Assembly (NCBI GenBank): GCA_905235825.1
Contig: CAJONH010000248.1
Coordinates: 1 to 5,460 of the forward strand
Source: Candidatus Gastranaerophilales bacterium
GTDB lineage: Bacteria > Cyanobacteriota > Vampirovibrionia > Gastranaerophilales > Gastranaerophilaceae
Direction: 5' to 3'
DNA: 5,460 nucleotides
In this document: positions 1 through 5,388 of the stretch, one piece after another
Layout of the letters: each line of letters opens with the position of its first letter
Numbering within the stretch: the stretch's first letter is position 1
Program-made: the position numbers and the translations under genes
The notes under the pieces: generated by a model
Databases searched by the model: none
The model's input: the letters and a program-made list of their open reading frames with translations, nothing else
What the model was told of the DNA's origin: nothing

Positions 1-77
1 AAAAAATAACAAACAATAATTATTTAATTCAATCTTAAAAAATAAATAAAATATAAAACAAATCAAATAAACTTCAA

Positions 78-97
78 AACCACAGTCATATATGGTT
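78..97. other. Short AT-rich-region hairpin AACCA/TGGTT
   Basis: Bases 78-82 (AACCA) and 93-97 (TGGTT) are perfect inverted repeats around a 10-nt loop. On the minus strand the stem is followed by TT and then mixed sequence, so it could only be a very weak terminator. It is the only non-A/T-run structure seen in the first 120 bases, which otherwise contain no open frame or RNA gene that can be supported. Confidence 0.25.
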
Positions 98-138
98 GAA
101 AACAAAATTTAAATTTTATCCTTTTTTCGTATTTCTTC

Positions 139-163
139 GGAGGAATTTCTATTTCTCCTTTTT
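139..163 (+). terminator. Intrinsic terminator-like hairpin upstream of the CHAP gene
   Basis: A 7-bp stem GGAGGAA (139-145) / TTTCTCC (152-158), with one G-T wobble and loop TTTCTA, is followed at once by TTTTTATTTTG (159-169). This is the layout of a rho-independent terminator on the + strand. It could end a transcript arriving from left of the window, although the nearest such gene would lie more than 130 bases away, or act as an attenuator in a long leader of the CHAP gene. The stem is short, so this is a moderate call. Confidence 0.45.
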
Positions 164-167
164 ATTT

Positions 168-176
168 TGTTACAAT
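168..176 (+). promoter_or_regulatory. Candidate extended -10 promoter for the CHAP gene
   Basis: TGTTACAAT at 168-176 fits the extended -10 pattern TGnTATAAT with one mismatch. The -35 position 17 bp upstream (148-153, TCTATT) is poor, as is common for extended -10 promoters. Transcription would begin near 183 and give a leader of about 90 nt before the ATG at 274. It lies directly after the U-tract of the hairpin at 139-163, so the two could separate this gene from upstream transcription. Confidence 0.4.
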
Positions 177-273
177 ATATTAATAAAAAATTAAAACATG
201 AAATTAAAATAGTAAATATTCTTATTTAAAAAAACTTTATTAATATAGGGGAATAATACGAAGGATAAAATTT

Positions 274-825
274 ATGACTATTGCAAGTGTTGGGGAAGAC
301 AGTAAATTTGCTCAATATTTAAAAACGCAGGTTGAAAAGAAATTAGATGGACCGGAATCAACATCTAAGTCTATTTTTGATGTTTTTAACGGTGGAAGCG
401 GCGGAAGCGGTTTGGGAAATAGCATTGTAAACTATGCAAAGAAATTTTTAGGATGTAATGAAGCAGACGGCAGTGCCGATAAATTTGTAGGCGGAAGTTC
501 ATCTGCAACTCCGTGGTGTGCTGCCTTTGTTCAATATGTAGTTGAACATGTAGCCGGCGGGAAATTGCCAGGCTGGTATAAGAATGTAGGTAATAAATGG
601 TATTGTCCTGATATATTAAATGCGGCTCAAAATGCACATGCAACCGTTAGTGCAAGCAAAGCAAAACCGGGTGATGCTGTTATTTTTGGTGATCACCATA
701 TAGGTATAGTTAAATCAAATAAAAACGGAGTTATTACTACAATTGAAGGTAATTCCTCTGATCAGGTAAAATCAAACACCTACAGCACCGGAGATTCAAG
801 TTTAACCATTTGCAAAATGGCATAA
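274..825 (+). CDS. CHAP-domain cysteine peptidase/amidase, no signal peptide
   Basis: This 183-residue protein carries a CHAP domain at about residues 48-165. CHAP enzymes are papain-like cysteine amidases or endopeptidases that usually cut peptidoglycan peptides. The predicted nucleophile is C82 in PWCAAFV, the general base H142 in HHIGIV, and the third polar site E158/N160 in IEGN, all in family order and spacing. Residues 1-38 are polar and have no hydrophobic core, so there is no Sec signal or membrane segment. A glycine-serine linker (residues 40-50, GGSGGSGLG) joins this head to the domain. The start is the ATG after AAGGA (261-265) with an 8-nt gap. There is no neighbouring holin, immunity gene or wall-binding domain, and the gene appears monocistronic. 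It could be a phage-derived lysin, a toxin-like effector or a cell-wall remodelling enzyme exported by an unusual route. The fold call is firm; substrate and role are inference. Confidence 0.85.
   Translation: MTIASVGEDSKFAQYLKTQVEKKLDGPESTSKSIFDVFNGGSGGSGLGNSIVNYAKKFLGCNEADGSADKFVGGSSSATPWCAAFVQYVVEHVAGGKLPGWYKNVGNKWYCPDILNAAQNAHATVSASKAKPGDAVIFGDHHIGIVKSNKNGVITTIEGNSSDQVKSNTYSTGDSSLTICKMA
806..820. other. Perfect 6-bp hairpin at the end of the CHAP gene
   Basis: CCATTT (806-811) and AAATGG (815-820) form a perfect 6-bp stem with a GCA loop, overlapping the last codons of the gene. No T-tract follows, so it is not a classical terminator. It could protect the 3' end of the message, or simply reflect the codons used. 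Confidence 0.25.
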
Positions 826-830
826 AATAA

Positions 831-873
831 CGGGAAAAAAGCCATAATTAACAGAATTTAGGTGATTTTTCCG
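831..873 (+). other. Imperfect stem-loop after the CHAP gene, weak terminator at best
   Basis: CGG (831-833) plus AAAAA (835-839), with one bulged G, can pair with TTTTT (866-870) plus CCG (871-873) around a loop of about 26 nt. There is no T-tract after the stem. It is the only structure in the gap that could separate the CHAP transcript from the downstream operon, and readthrough is likely. Confidence 0.25.
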
Positions 874-885
874 CATTCTTATAAT
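857..885 (+). promoter_or_regulatory. Candidate upstream promoter of the TPR/carbamoyltransferase operon
   Basis: A perfect -10 box TATAAT lies at 880-885. The hexamer 17 bp upstream, TTTAGG (857-862), matches the -35 consensus at only 3 of 6 positions. Transcription would start near 892 and give a leader of about 100 nt. The region is AT-rich, so a chance TATAAT is possible. Confidence 0.35.
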
Positions 886-938
886 ATGAAATAAAGATTA
901 AAATATTTCTGTCAATCTATTTTTCATTATATGATTTC

Positions 939-967
939 TTGTACTTTATTTTAAATTTAGTTATAAT
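939..967 (+). promoter_or_regulatory. Candidate proximal promoter of the TPR/carbamoyltransferase operon
   Basis: TTGTAC (939-944), a 17-bp spacer and a perfect TATAAT (962-967) give a sigma-70-like promoter. The -35 keeps the key TTG. The predicted start near 974 leaves a leader of only about 19 nt before the ATG at 993. It is the better of the two promoter candidates in this gap, because both boxes and the spacing agree. Confidence 0.5.
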
Positions 968-992
968 TCTATTGTGAGATTGGTTGTTTAAA

Positions 993-2756
993 ATGAGTGA
1001 ACAAGAAATAATAGAATTGGTTGACAAAAAAAAATATTCGGATGCAAAAGCATTAATTCAAAATGAATTGATGCAAATACCTCAAAGCACGGAAATGCAC
1101 AAATTATTAGGTTTGTGTAATATAAATTTAGGATGTTATGATGAAGCATTAAACAATTTTAATTTTATTATAAAAATTAATCCTGAAGATGCACTCTCCC
1201 TTTTTTATGCTGCAAGTATATATGTTGAAAAAAATCAATTTGAGAATGCTGAAAATCTTTTAAGAGAGGTTATCAGACTTCGCCCCGAATATATTGATGC
1301 CTACAAAACACTTGCTGTTGTATGTTTAAAACTAAAAAAATATGACGAAGTATTTGAACTTGGAAATAAAATTCTCAATACCAACAGTGAAGATGTTCAA
1401 ATATATGATGTTTTGGCAGCGGCTGCAATGGAAAATTCAGGTTTTGATTTGGCTGTTGAATATTTGGAAAAAGCTGTTGCCATTGAGCCTAATAATCCCA
1501 AATATATTACAAAACTCGGAATAGCATATTTTGCGGATGGTAAACTTACAACTGCAATTGAATGTTATCAAAAATCACTTCAATATAATCCTGATGATGC
1601 TCAAACATTATATAATATGGGTCTTGTATATTATTCATTAGAAGAATATAAACAGGCTTATGAGTATCTTAAGCAGGCTTATGAACATAATATGGACTCC
1701 TGTTTAAATGCTTATGCTCTATCTGCATATAAGGCAGGCTATTTCCAACAAGGAGTTGAGTTATATTCCAAACTGACAGAATTATATCCCGATAATGATA
1801 ATTATAAATATAATTTGGCTTGCTGTTTTGACGGAGCAAATGATATTTATACCGCATCAACCATAATTGAACAACTGTTAACTTTTAATCTTAATTCACT
1901 GCAGTTAAAGCTGCATCTGGCATCATTATATTCCAGACTCGGAAGGAATGAAGCCGCAAAAGTTTTATATGCGGATATTTTAGCACTTGGTTATACTGAT
2001 ACCGATATTATGTATGAATATGCCGTAATATGTGCAAAAACCGAAGATACTGATAAAGCCGAAGAATTATTAAAAGAAATTATTAAAATCAATCCAAAAT
2101 ACACTTTTGCATATAAAGATTTAGCAATTATATATACTTCAAGAAATTTATTTGATTTAGCGGAAGAATATTTCAAAAAAGCACAAAAAGTAGCACCAAA
2201 TGATATATTTGTACTTTTTGAAATAGCAAATTATTACAATTTAATGGCTGATTTTGATAAGGCAAAAAAAGCATACAATAAATTATTAAAACAAGAAAAT
2301 ATCCCCCCGTACATGTATTTAGCTGTTTCGAAAAATTATATTGCAATGAATATGCCTAAAAAAGCAAGAAAAATATTATTTGACTTGTTTGTGAAATATC
2401 CCTCGGATTTAGAAGTAATGTATCAGTTAGCACAAGTACTCATGATGGAAAAAGATTACGGTACGGCACAACAATTGTTAGAATCGGTTTATACGGCTTC
2501 ACCCGGAACCGAAATAGCAAATATGCTTGCAAAAGTATATTTAGAATCAGGTTTGTATGATAAAGCGTATAATTTGTATAAAGTCATAAGTGCGGCAGCT
2601 CCCGGAAGTATCACCGTAATGCTTGCAATGGCTGATTGTAAATGCAGACAGAAAGATTATGCTGCTGCATTAAAACATTTAAAACCCGTATTGGAAATTT
2701 TTCCGGAGCATGAAGAAGCTCAAAGGCTTTTAGAAATAATAAAAAAGGGAGAATAA
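993..2756 (+). CDS. Long tetratricopeptide-repeat (TPR) protein, first gene of the operon
   Basis: This 587-residue protein is almost wholly TPR repeats, about 17 units from residue 3 to the C-terminus, most with an exact 34-residue period (for example 67-100, 101-134, 135-168, 169-202, 203-236, 337-370 and 371-404). The units show the usual TPR pattern: a small residue or G at position 8, a Y/F near 11, an A at 20 and a P near 32 (INPED, IEPNN, YNPDD, INPKY, APND). There is no signal peptide, membrane helix or catalytic domain, so it should be a cytoplasmic superhelical scaffold. The ATG at 993 is preferred; an in-frame TTG at 984 would add three residues and sits closer to the weak GAGA at 976-979. 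The DUF5989 gene follows after 2 nt, so the two are probably co-transcribed. The partner is unknown; a docking role for the carbamoylation machinery is inference from position only. Confidence 0.85.
   Translation: MSEQEIIELVDKKKYSDAKALIQNELMQIPQSTEMHKLLGLCNINLGCYDEALNNFNFIIKINPEDALSLFYAASIYVEKNQFENAENLLREVIRLRPEYIDAYKTLAVVCLKLKKYDEVFELGNKILNTNSEDVQIYDVLAAAAMENSGFDLAVEYLEKAVAIEPNNPKYITKLGIAYFADGKLTTAIECYQKSLQYNPDDAQTLYNMGLVYYSLEEYKQAYEYLKQAYEHNMDSCLNAYALSAYKAGYFQQGVELYSKLTELYPDNDNYKYNLACCFDGANDIYTASTIIEQLLTFNLNSLQLKLHLASLYSRLGRNEAAKVLYADILALGYTDTDIMYEYAVICAKTEDTDKAEELLKEIIKINPKYTFAYKDLAIIYTSRNLFDLAEEYFKKAQKVAPNDIFVLFEIANYYNLMADFDKAKKAYNKLLKQENIPPYMYLAVSKNYIAMNMPKKARKILFDLFVKYPSDLEVMYQLAQVLMMEKDYGTAQQLLESVYTASPGTEIANMLAKVYLESGLYDKAYNLYKVISAAAPGSITVMLAMADCKCRQKDYAAALKHLKPVLEIFPEHEEAQRLLEIIKKGE
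2747..2752 (+). promoter_or_regulatory. Ribosome binding site of the DUF5989 gene, inside the TPR gene
   Basis: GGGAGA at 2747-2752 lies 6 nt before the ATG at 2759 and inside the last codons of the TPR gene, which stops at 2754-2756. This fixes the start of the small gene and suggests translational coupling. Confidence 0.7.
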
Positions 2757-2758
2757 AT

Positions 2759-2962
2759 ATGTCAGCTGATGATAATACACAAGAACAAGGACAGCAAAAA
2801 CAAAAAATAAAAAGAAAGAATTTTTTGTCGGAAATTTGTTTATTTATGTGGAAACAAAAGGCATATTGGATTTTTCCGGTAATTGTTTTTTTAATACTTT
2901 TAATTTTCTTGATTGCAGTGGGAACATCTCCCGTATCTCCTTTTATTTATACAATTATATAG
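2759..2962 (+). CDS. DUF5989 (SxtK-like) small single-pass membrane protein
   Basis: This 67-residue protein has a hydrophilic, Gln/Lys-rich N-terminus (residues 1-20), a short amphipathic stretch with FLSEICLFMWKQKAYW (22-37), one transmembrane helix at about 38-54 and the ending SPVSPFIYTII. The tail (SxVxPFIYT) and the Trp/Lys-rich segment just before the helix are what I recognise of the DUF5989 family, whose members are usually about 50 residues and lie beside carbamoyltransferases; SxtK of saxitoxin clusters is of this type. The extra N-terminal segment makes this copy longer than usual. The many positive charges before the helix suggest a cytoplasmic N-terminus. Biochemical function is unknown; anchoring or recruiting the carbamoyltransferase at the membrane is an inference. 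The next gene starts 7 nt later. Confidence 0.75.
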   Translation: MSADDNTQEQGQQKQKIKRKNFLSEICLFMWKQKAYWIFPVIVFLILLIFLIAVGTSPVSPFIYTII

Positions 2963-2966
2963 GTGG
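2960..2966 (+). promoter_or_regulatory. Fused stop codon and ribosome binding site before the SxtJ-like gene
   Basis: TAGGTGG at 2960-2966 is both the TAG stop of the DUF5989 gene (2960-2962) and the Shine-Dalgarno AGGTGG (2961-2966), only 3 nt before the ATG at 2970. This decides the SxtJ-like start in favour of 2970 over an in-frame upstream ATG at 2913, and points to translational coupling. Confidence 0.7.
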
Positions 2967-2969
2967 CAG

Positions 2970-3335
2970 ATGAATATTGGTAATAATTACAAAATAGTAA
3001 TTGCATTTACAATAATTCCATTTATTATTTGCAGGTTTATTCCTCAGAATTATTGTGAAAAAGTAATGCTGATATTTTTAGGTATTGCTATTTTAAGTTA
3101 TGTTATACCTTCCATAGGAGAAGCAATACACGATATATTTGCTAAAATAGGTGCTTTTATAGGAAATTGCATATCTAAAATTATACTTTTTTTTGTATGG
3201 ATTATTGCGGTTTTACCTACCGGAATTTTAATGAAGCTGACGGGACGTGACAGACTCCGATTAAAAAAAGCAGAAATAAGAAGTTATTGGATTGATAATA
3301 TAACTCAAAATACTGATTATGAATATCAATTTTAG
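2970..3335 (+). CDS. SxtJ-like membrane protein
   Basis: This 121-residue protein has three hydrophobic segments at about residues 8-24, 32-50 and 63-90, followed by a charged cytoplasmic-looking tail with GRDRLRLKK (92-100) and RSYWID (104-109). The order of a last helix ending in PTGILMKL, a GRD motif and a basic stretch with SYW is what I recognise as the SxtJ family, found beside O-carbamoyltransferases in saxitoxin and unrelated clusters. Its function is unknown. The start at 2970 follows a good Shine-Dalgarno site; an in-frame ATG at 2913 would overlap the DUF5989 gene by 50 nt and has no such site. The carbamoyltransferase starts 7 nt after its stop. A role as membrane partner of the enzyme is inferred from conserved neighbourhood. 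Confidence 0.75.
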   Translation: MNIGNNYKIVIAFTIIPFIICRFIPQNYCEKVMLIFLGIAILSYVIPSIGEAIHDIFAKIGAFIGNCISKIILFFVWIIAVLPTGILMKLTGRDRLRLKKAEIRSYWIDNITQNTDYEYQF

Positions 3336-3338
3336 GTG
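3333..3338 (+). promoter_or_regulatory. Fused stop codon and ribosome binding site before the carbamoyltransferase
   Basis: TAGGTG at 3333-3338 combines the TAG stop of the SxtJ-like gene (3333-3335) with the Shine-Dalgarno AGGTG (3334-3338), 4 nt before the ATG at 3343. It is the same six-base arrangement as at 2960-2965 and suggests the ribosome that terminates can restart on the next gene. Confidence 0.65.
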
Positions 3339-3342
3339 AAAA

Positions 3343-5175
3343 ATGACATATTTACTGGGAATAAGTGCATATTATCATGACAGTGCGGCAGCACTCGTAA
3401 AAGACGGAGAAATAATTGCTGCAGCTCAAGAGGAACGTTTTACAAGAATTAAACATGACAGTAATTTCCCCGTTAATGCAATTGCTTATTGTTTAAAAGA
3501 AGCAGGAATAGTTCCTAATCAGCTGGATGGAGTTGTTTATTATGAAAAACCTTTTTTGAAATTTGAAAGAATTTTAGAAACTTCAATGGCTTACATACCT
3601 TTTGGATTAAAAAGTTTTATAAATGCCATGCCTGTTTGGCTTAATAAAAAATTATTTATTCCAAAACAAATAGATAAACATTTTGAAAAAGAGCTGAATT
3701 GTCCTATTTATTTTACAACTCATCATGAAGCCCATTGTGCAAGTGCATTTTATCCTTCACCTTTTAAAGAAGCTGCAATTATATGTTTAGACGGTGTTGG
3801 AGAATGGGATACAACAACGTGGGGATACGGCAGAGGAAACAAAATAGAAATAAAGCAAAAAATTGAATTTCCGCATTCTATAGGTTTACTATATAGTGCG
3901 TTTACCGGATTTTTAGGTTTCAAAGTTAATTCCGGAGAATATAAAGTAATGGGGTTAGCTCCTTATGGAGAACCTATATATAAAAATTTAATTTTGGAAA
4001 AAATGATTGATGTAAAAGAAGACGGTTCATTTAGACTTAATATGGAATATTTTGGATATTGCAACACTGATTATATGTATACCAAAAAATTTGCCGATTT
4101 ATTCGGAAGACCGCCGAGAAAACCTGAAAGCCGTTTAAGTCAGTATGACATGGATATAGCAGCCAGCATACAAGCGGTAACGGAAGAAATTATTCTAAAA
4201 ATAGCTGATTATGTACATAAAAAAACAGGTTTGCATAATCTGTGCCTTGCAGGCGGATGTGCATTAAATTGTGTATCAAACGGAAACATATTAAAAAACG
4301 GTAAATTTGATAATATTTGGATTCAGCCTGCATCGGGTGATGCAGGAGGTGCATTAGGTGCTGCTCTTGCCGTTTATTATCAGGCATTGGACAATAAAAG
4401 AATTGTAAATGCTCCTGATTCACAAAAAGGAAGTCTTTTGGGTCCAAAGTATTCTGATGAAGAAATAATGGCAGTTTTAGACAAATATAATGCTAAATAT
4501 AAAAAATATAACAGCGAAGAAGTTGTTACAAAGATAATAGCAAGATATCTTGCAAAAGGAATGAGTATCGGACATTTTGCCGGCAGAATGGAATATGGCC
4601 CAAGAGCATTAGGAAACAGAAGCATTTTAGCTGATTCAAGAAATCGTAATATGCAAAAAAATTTAAATTTGGCAATTAAAAAAAGAGAATCCTTCAGACC
4701 TTTTGCCCCAAGCTGTTTAGAAGAAGATGTTGAAAAGTTCTTTGATATAAAAAAAGATAAAAAATCTCCTTATATGCTATTAACACAACCAATTTCGGAC
4801 AGTATAAAAATTGAATTAACAGAGGAAGAAAAAAAATATAAAGGAATTAATAAATTAAAAGCATGCCGTTCTAAAATTCCTGCGGTTACTCATGTTAATT
4901 ATTCAGCCCGCATTCAAACTGTTTCAAAAGAGGTTAATCCGAGATACTGGAATATAATAAACGAGTTTAAAAGATTAACGGATTGTTCGGTTATTGTTAA
5001 TACGTCATTTAATATCAGAGGCGAACCAATAGTAAATACTCCCGAAAATGCATATAAATGTTTCATGTATACCGATTTAGACGTTCTTGTTTTGGAAAAC
5101 TTTGTTTTGATTAAAGAAGAACAGGAAAAAATTGAAGGAGTTGAAAATTATCAAAAACAGTTCAAGTTGGATTAA
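3343..5175 (+). CDS. NodU/CmcH/TobZ-family O-carbamoyltransferase
   Basis: This 610-residue protein has the full two-domain family layout and normal length. The N-terminal Kae1-like ASKHA domain spans about residues 3-345: LGISAYYHDSAAAL (5-18), EERFTRIKHD (30-39), the metal-site motif HHEAHCASAF (127-136, H127 and H131), LDGVGEWD (149-156, D150), SGEYKVMGLAPYG (197-209), LAGGCALNC (302-310) and SGDAGGALGAA (331-341, D333). The C-terminal carbamoyltransferase domain (about 400-590) shows GRMEYGPRALGNRSILAD (414-431), FRPFAPS (451-457) and VNTSFNIRGEPIV (552-564). Family members turn carbamoyl phosphate and ATP into carbamoyl-adenylate and pass the carbamoyl group to a hydroxyl, as in Nod factors, cephamycin, tobramycin and saxitoxin. 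All key motifs are intact and there is no signal peptide, so an active cytoplasmic enzyme is expected. The acceptor cannot be read from sequence; a sugar or lipid-linked glycan at the membrane is one possibility. It is the last gene of the operon. Confidence 0.95.
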   Translation: MTYLLGISAYYHDSAAALVKDGEIIAAAQEERFTRIKHDSNFPVNAIAYCLKEAGIVPNQLDGVVYYEKPFLKFERILETSMAYIPFGLKSFINAMPVWLNKKLFIPKQIDKHFEKELNCPIYFTTHHEAHCASAFYPSPFKEAAIICLDGVGEWDTTTWGYGRGNKIEIKQKIEFPHSIGLLYSAFTGFLGFKVNSGEYKVMGLAPYGEPIYKNLILEKMIDVKEDGSFRLNMEYFGYCNTDYMYTKKFADLFGRPPRKPESRLSQYDMDIAASIQAVTEEIILKIADYVHKKTGLHNLCLAGGCALNCVSNGNILKNGKFDNIWIQPASGDAGGALGAALAVYYQALDNKRIVNAPDSQKGSLLGPKYSDEEIMAVLDKYNAKYKKYNSEEVVTKIIARYLAKGMSIGHFAGRMEYGPRALGNRSILADSRNRNMQKNLNLAIKKRESFRPFAPSCLEEDVEKFFDIKKDKKSPYMLLTQPISDSIKIELTEEEKKYKGINKLKACRSKIPAVTHVNYSARIQTVSKEVNPRYWNIINEFKRLTDCSVIVNTSFNIRGEPIVNTPENAYKCFMYTDLDVLVLENFVLIKEEQEKIEGVENYQKQFKLD

Positions 5176-5262
5176 ATTTATAATTTTTTACGTAAATATT
5201 CCTTCACTCACACCTAAAATTTCTTTAGACAGCCCCTACAAACTGCGTTTTTTATAGAGTTA

Positions 5263-5298
5263 AAAACAAAGGAATAAAAAATTTTATTCCTTTGTTTT
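5263..5298 (+). terminator. Perfect 17-bp palindromic terminator after the operon
   Basis: AAAACAAAGGAATAAAA (5263-5279) and TTTTATTCCTTTGTTTT (5282-5298) are perfect inverted repeats around a 2-nt centre. The hairpin core is flanked by an A-run on the left and a T-run on the right, so it can terminate in both directions. It lies 87 nt after the carbamoyltransferase stop and is its likely transcription end, although only 3 of the 17 pairs are G-C. Confidence 0.7.
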
Positions 5299-5314
5299 AT
5301 TGGGGAATGAAATG

Positions 5315-5339
5315 AAAAAAACCACCTGCTATGCAGGTG
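5315..5339 (-). terminator. GC-rich hairpin with T-tract on the minus strand
   Basis: CACCTGC (5323-5329) and GCAGGTG (5333-5339) form a perfect 7-bp stem with a 3-nt loop. Read on the minus strand it is followed by G and seven T (complement of 5315-5321), a classical intrinsic terminator for a gene coming from the right. A short GC-rich hairpin near the end of an IS200/IS605-type element would look similar, so it may be an element end instead. Confidence 0.6.
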
Positions 5340-5388
5340 TGTTCCCGGTTGCTTTAGCACAAAGTAATTTTACTCAAGAAAAAATCTT

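Larger units (their letters stand above)
111..273. repeat. Imperfect inverted repeat whose right arm covers the CHAP-gene ribosome binding site
   Basis: The right arm is TACGAAGGATAAAATTT (257-273), ending on the base before the ATG. Its reverse complement occurs at 111-131, identical except for four additional T in the T-run (four additional A when read as the complement). The arms are 125 nt apart and enclose the terminator-like hairpin and the candidate promoter. The Shine-Dalgarno AAGGA lies in the right arm. Pairing in RNA would need a transcript starting before 111; one starting near 183 would lack the left arm. Confidence 0.5.

Noticed and set aside
198..212. Tiny ORF (ATG, three codons, TAG) in the CHAP leader, considered as a leader peptide
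   Set aside because: No Shine-Dalgarno site and only four codons; expected by chance in this AT-rich stretch.
213..228. TAAATA-TTCT-TATTTA inverted repeat in the CHAP leader
   Set aside because: A 6-bp stem made only of A-T pairs, common by chance in this composition, and with no T-tract.
386..643. 85-codon minus-strand ORF across the CHAP gene
   Set aside because: Antisense shadow of a gene with intact catalytic motifs; no ribosome binding site and no recognisable protein.
1021..1026. Perfect TTGACA -35 hexamer inside the TPR gene
   Set aside because: No -10-like hexamer occurs 16-18 bp downstream, and the site is within coding sequence.
2913..2969. Upstream in-frame ATG that would lengthen the SxtJ-like protein by 19 residues
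   Set aside because: It lies inside the DUF5989 gene with no Shine-Dalgarno site, while the ATG at 2970 has AGGTGG just before it and gives the expected family length.
4190..4625. Two minus-strand ORFs within the carbamoyltransferase gene
   Set aside because: They overlap each other and conserved parts of a clearly real gene, and show no domain or start signal.
2759..5175. Saxitoxin biosynthesis
   Set aside because: Only the carbamoylation part resembles sxt genes; no SxtA-like PKS, amidinotransferase or other sxt gene is present.
5226..5237. TAGACAGCCCCT, resembling the GGGGCTGTCTA ends of some insertion sequences
   Set aside because: No matching inverted copy was found elsewhere in the window and no transposase reading frame is nearby; a 12-base resemblance is not enough.
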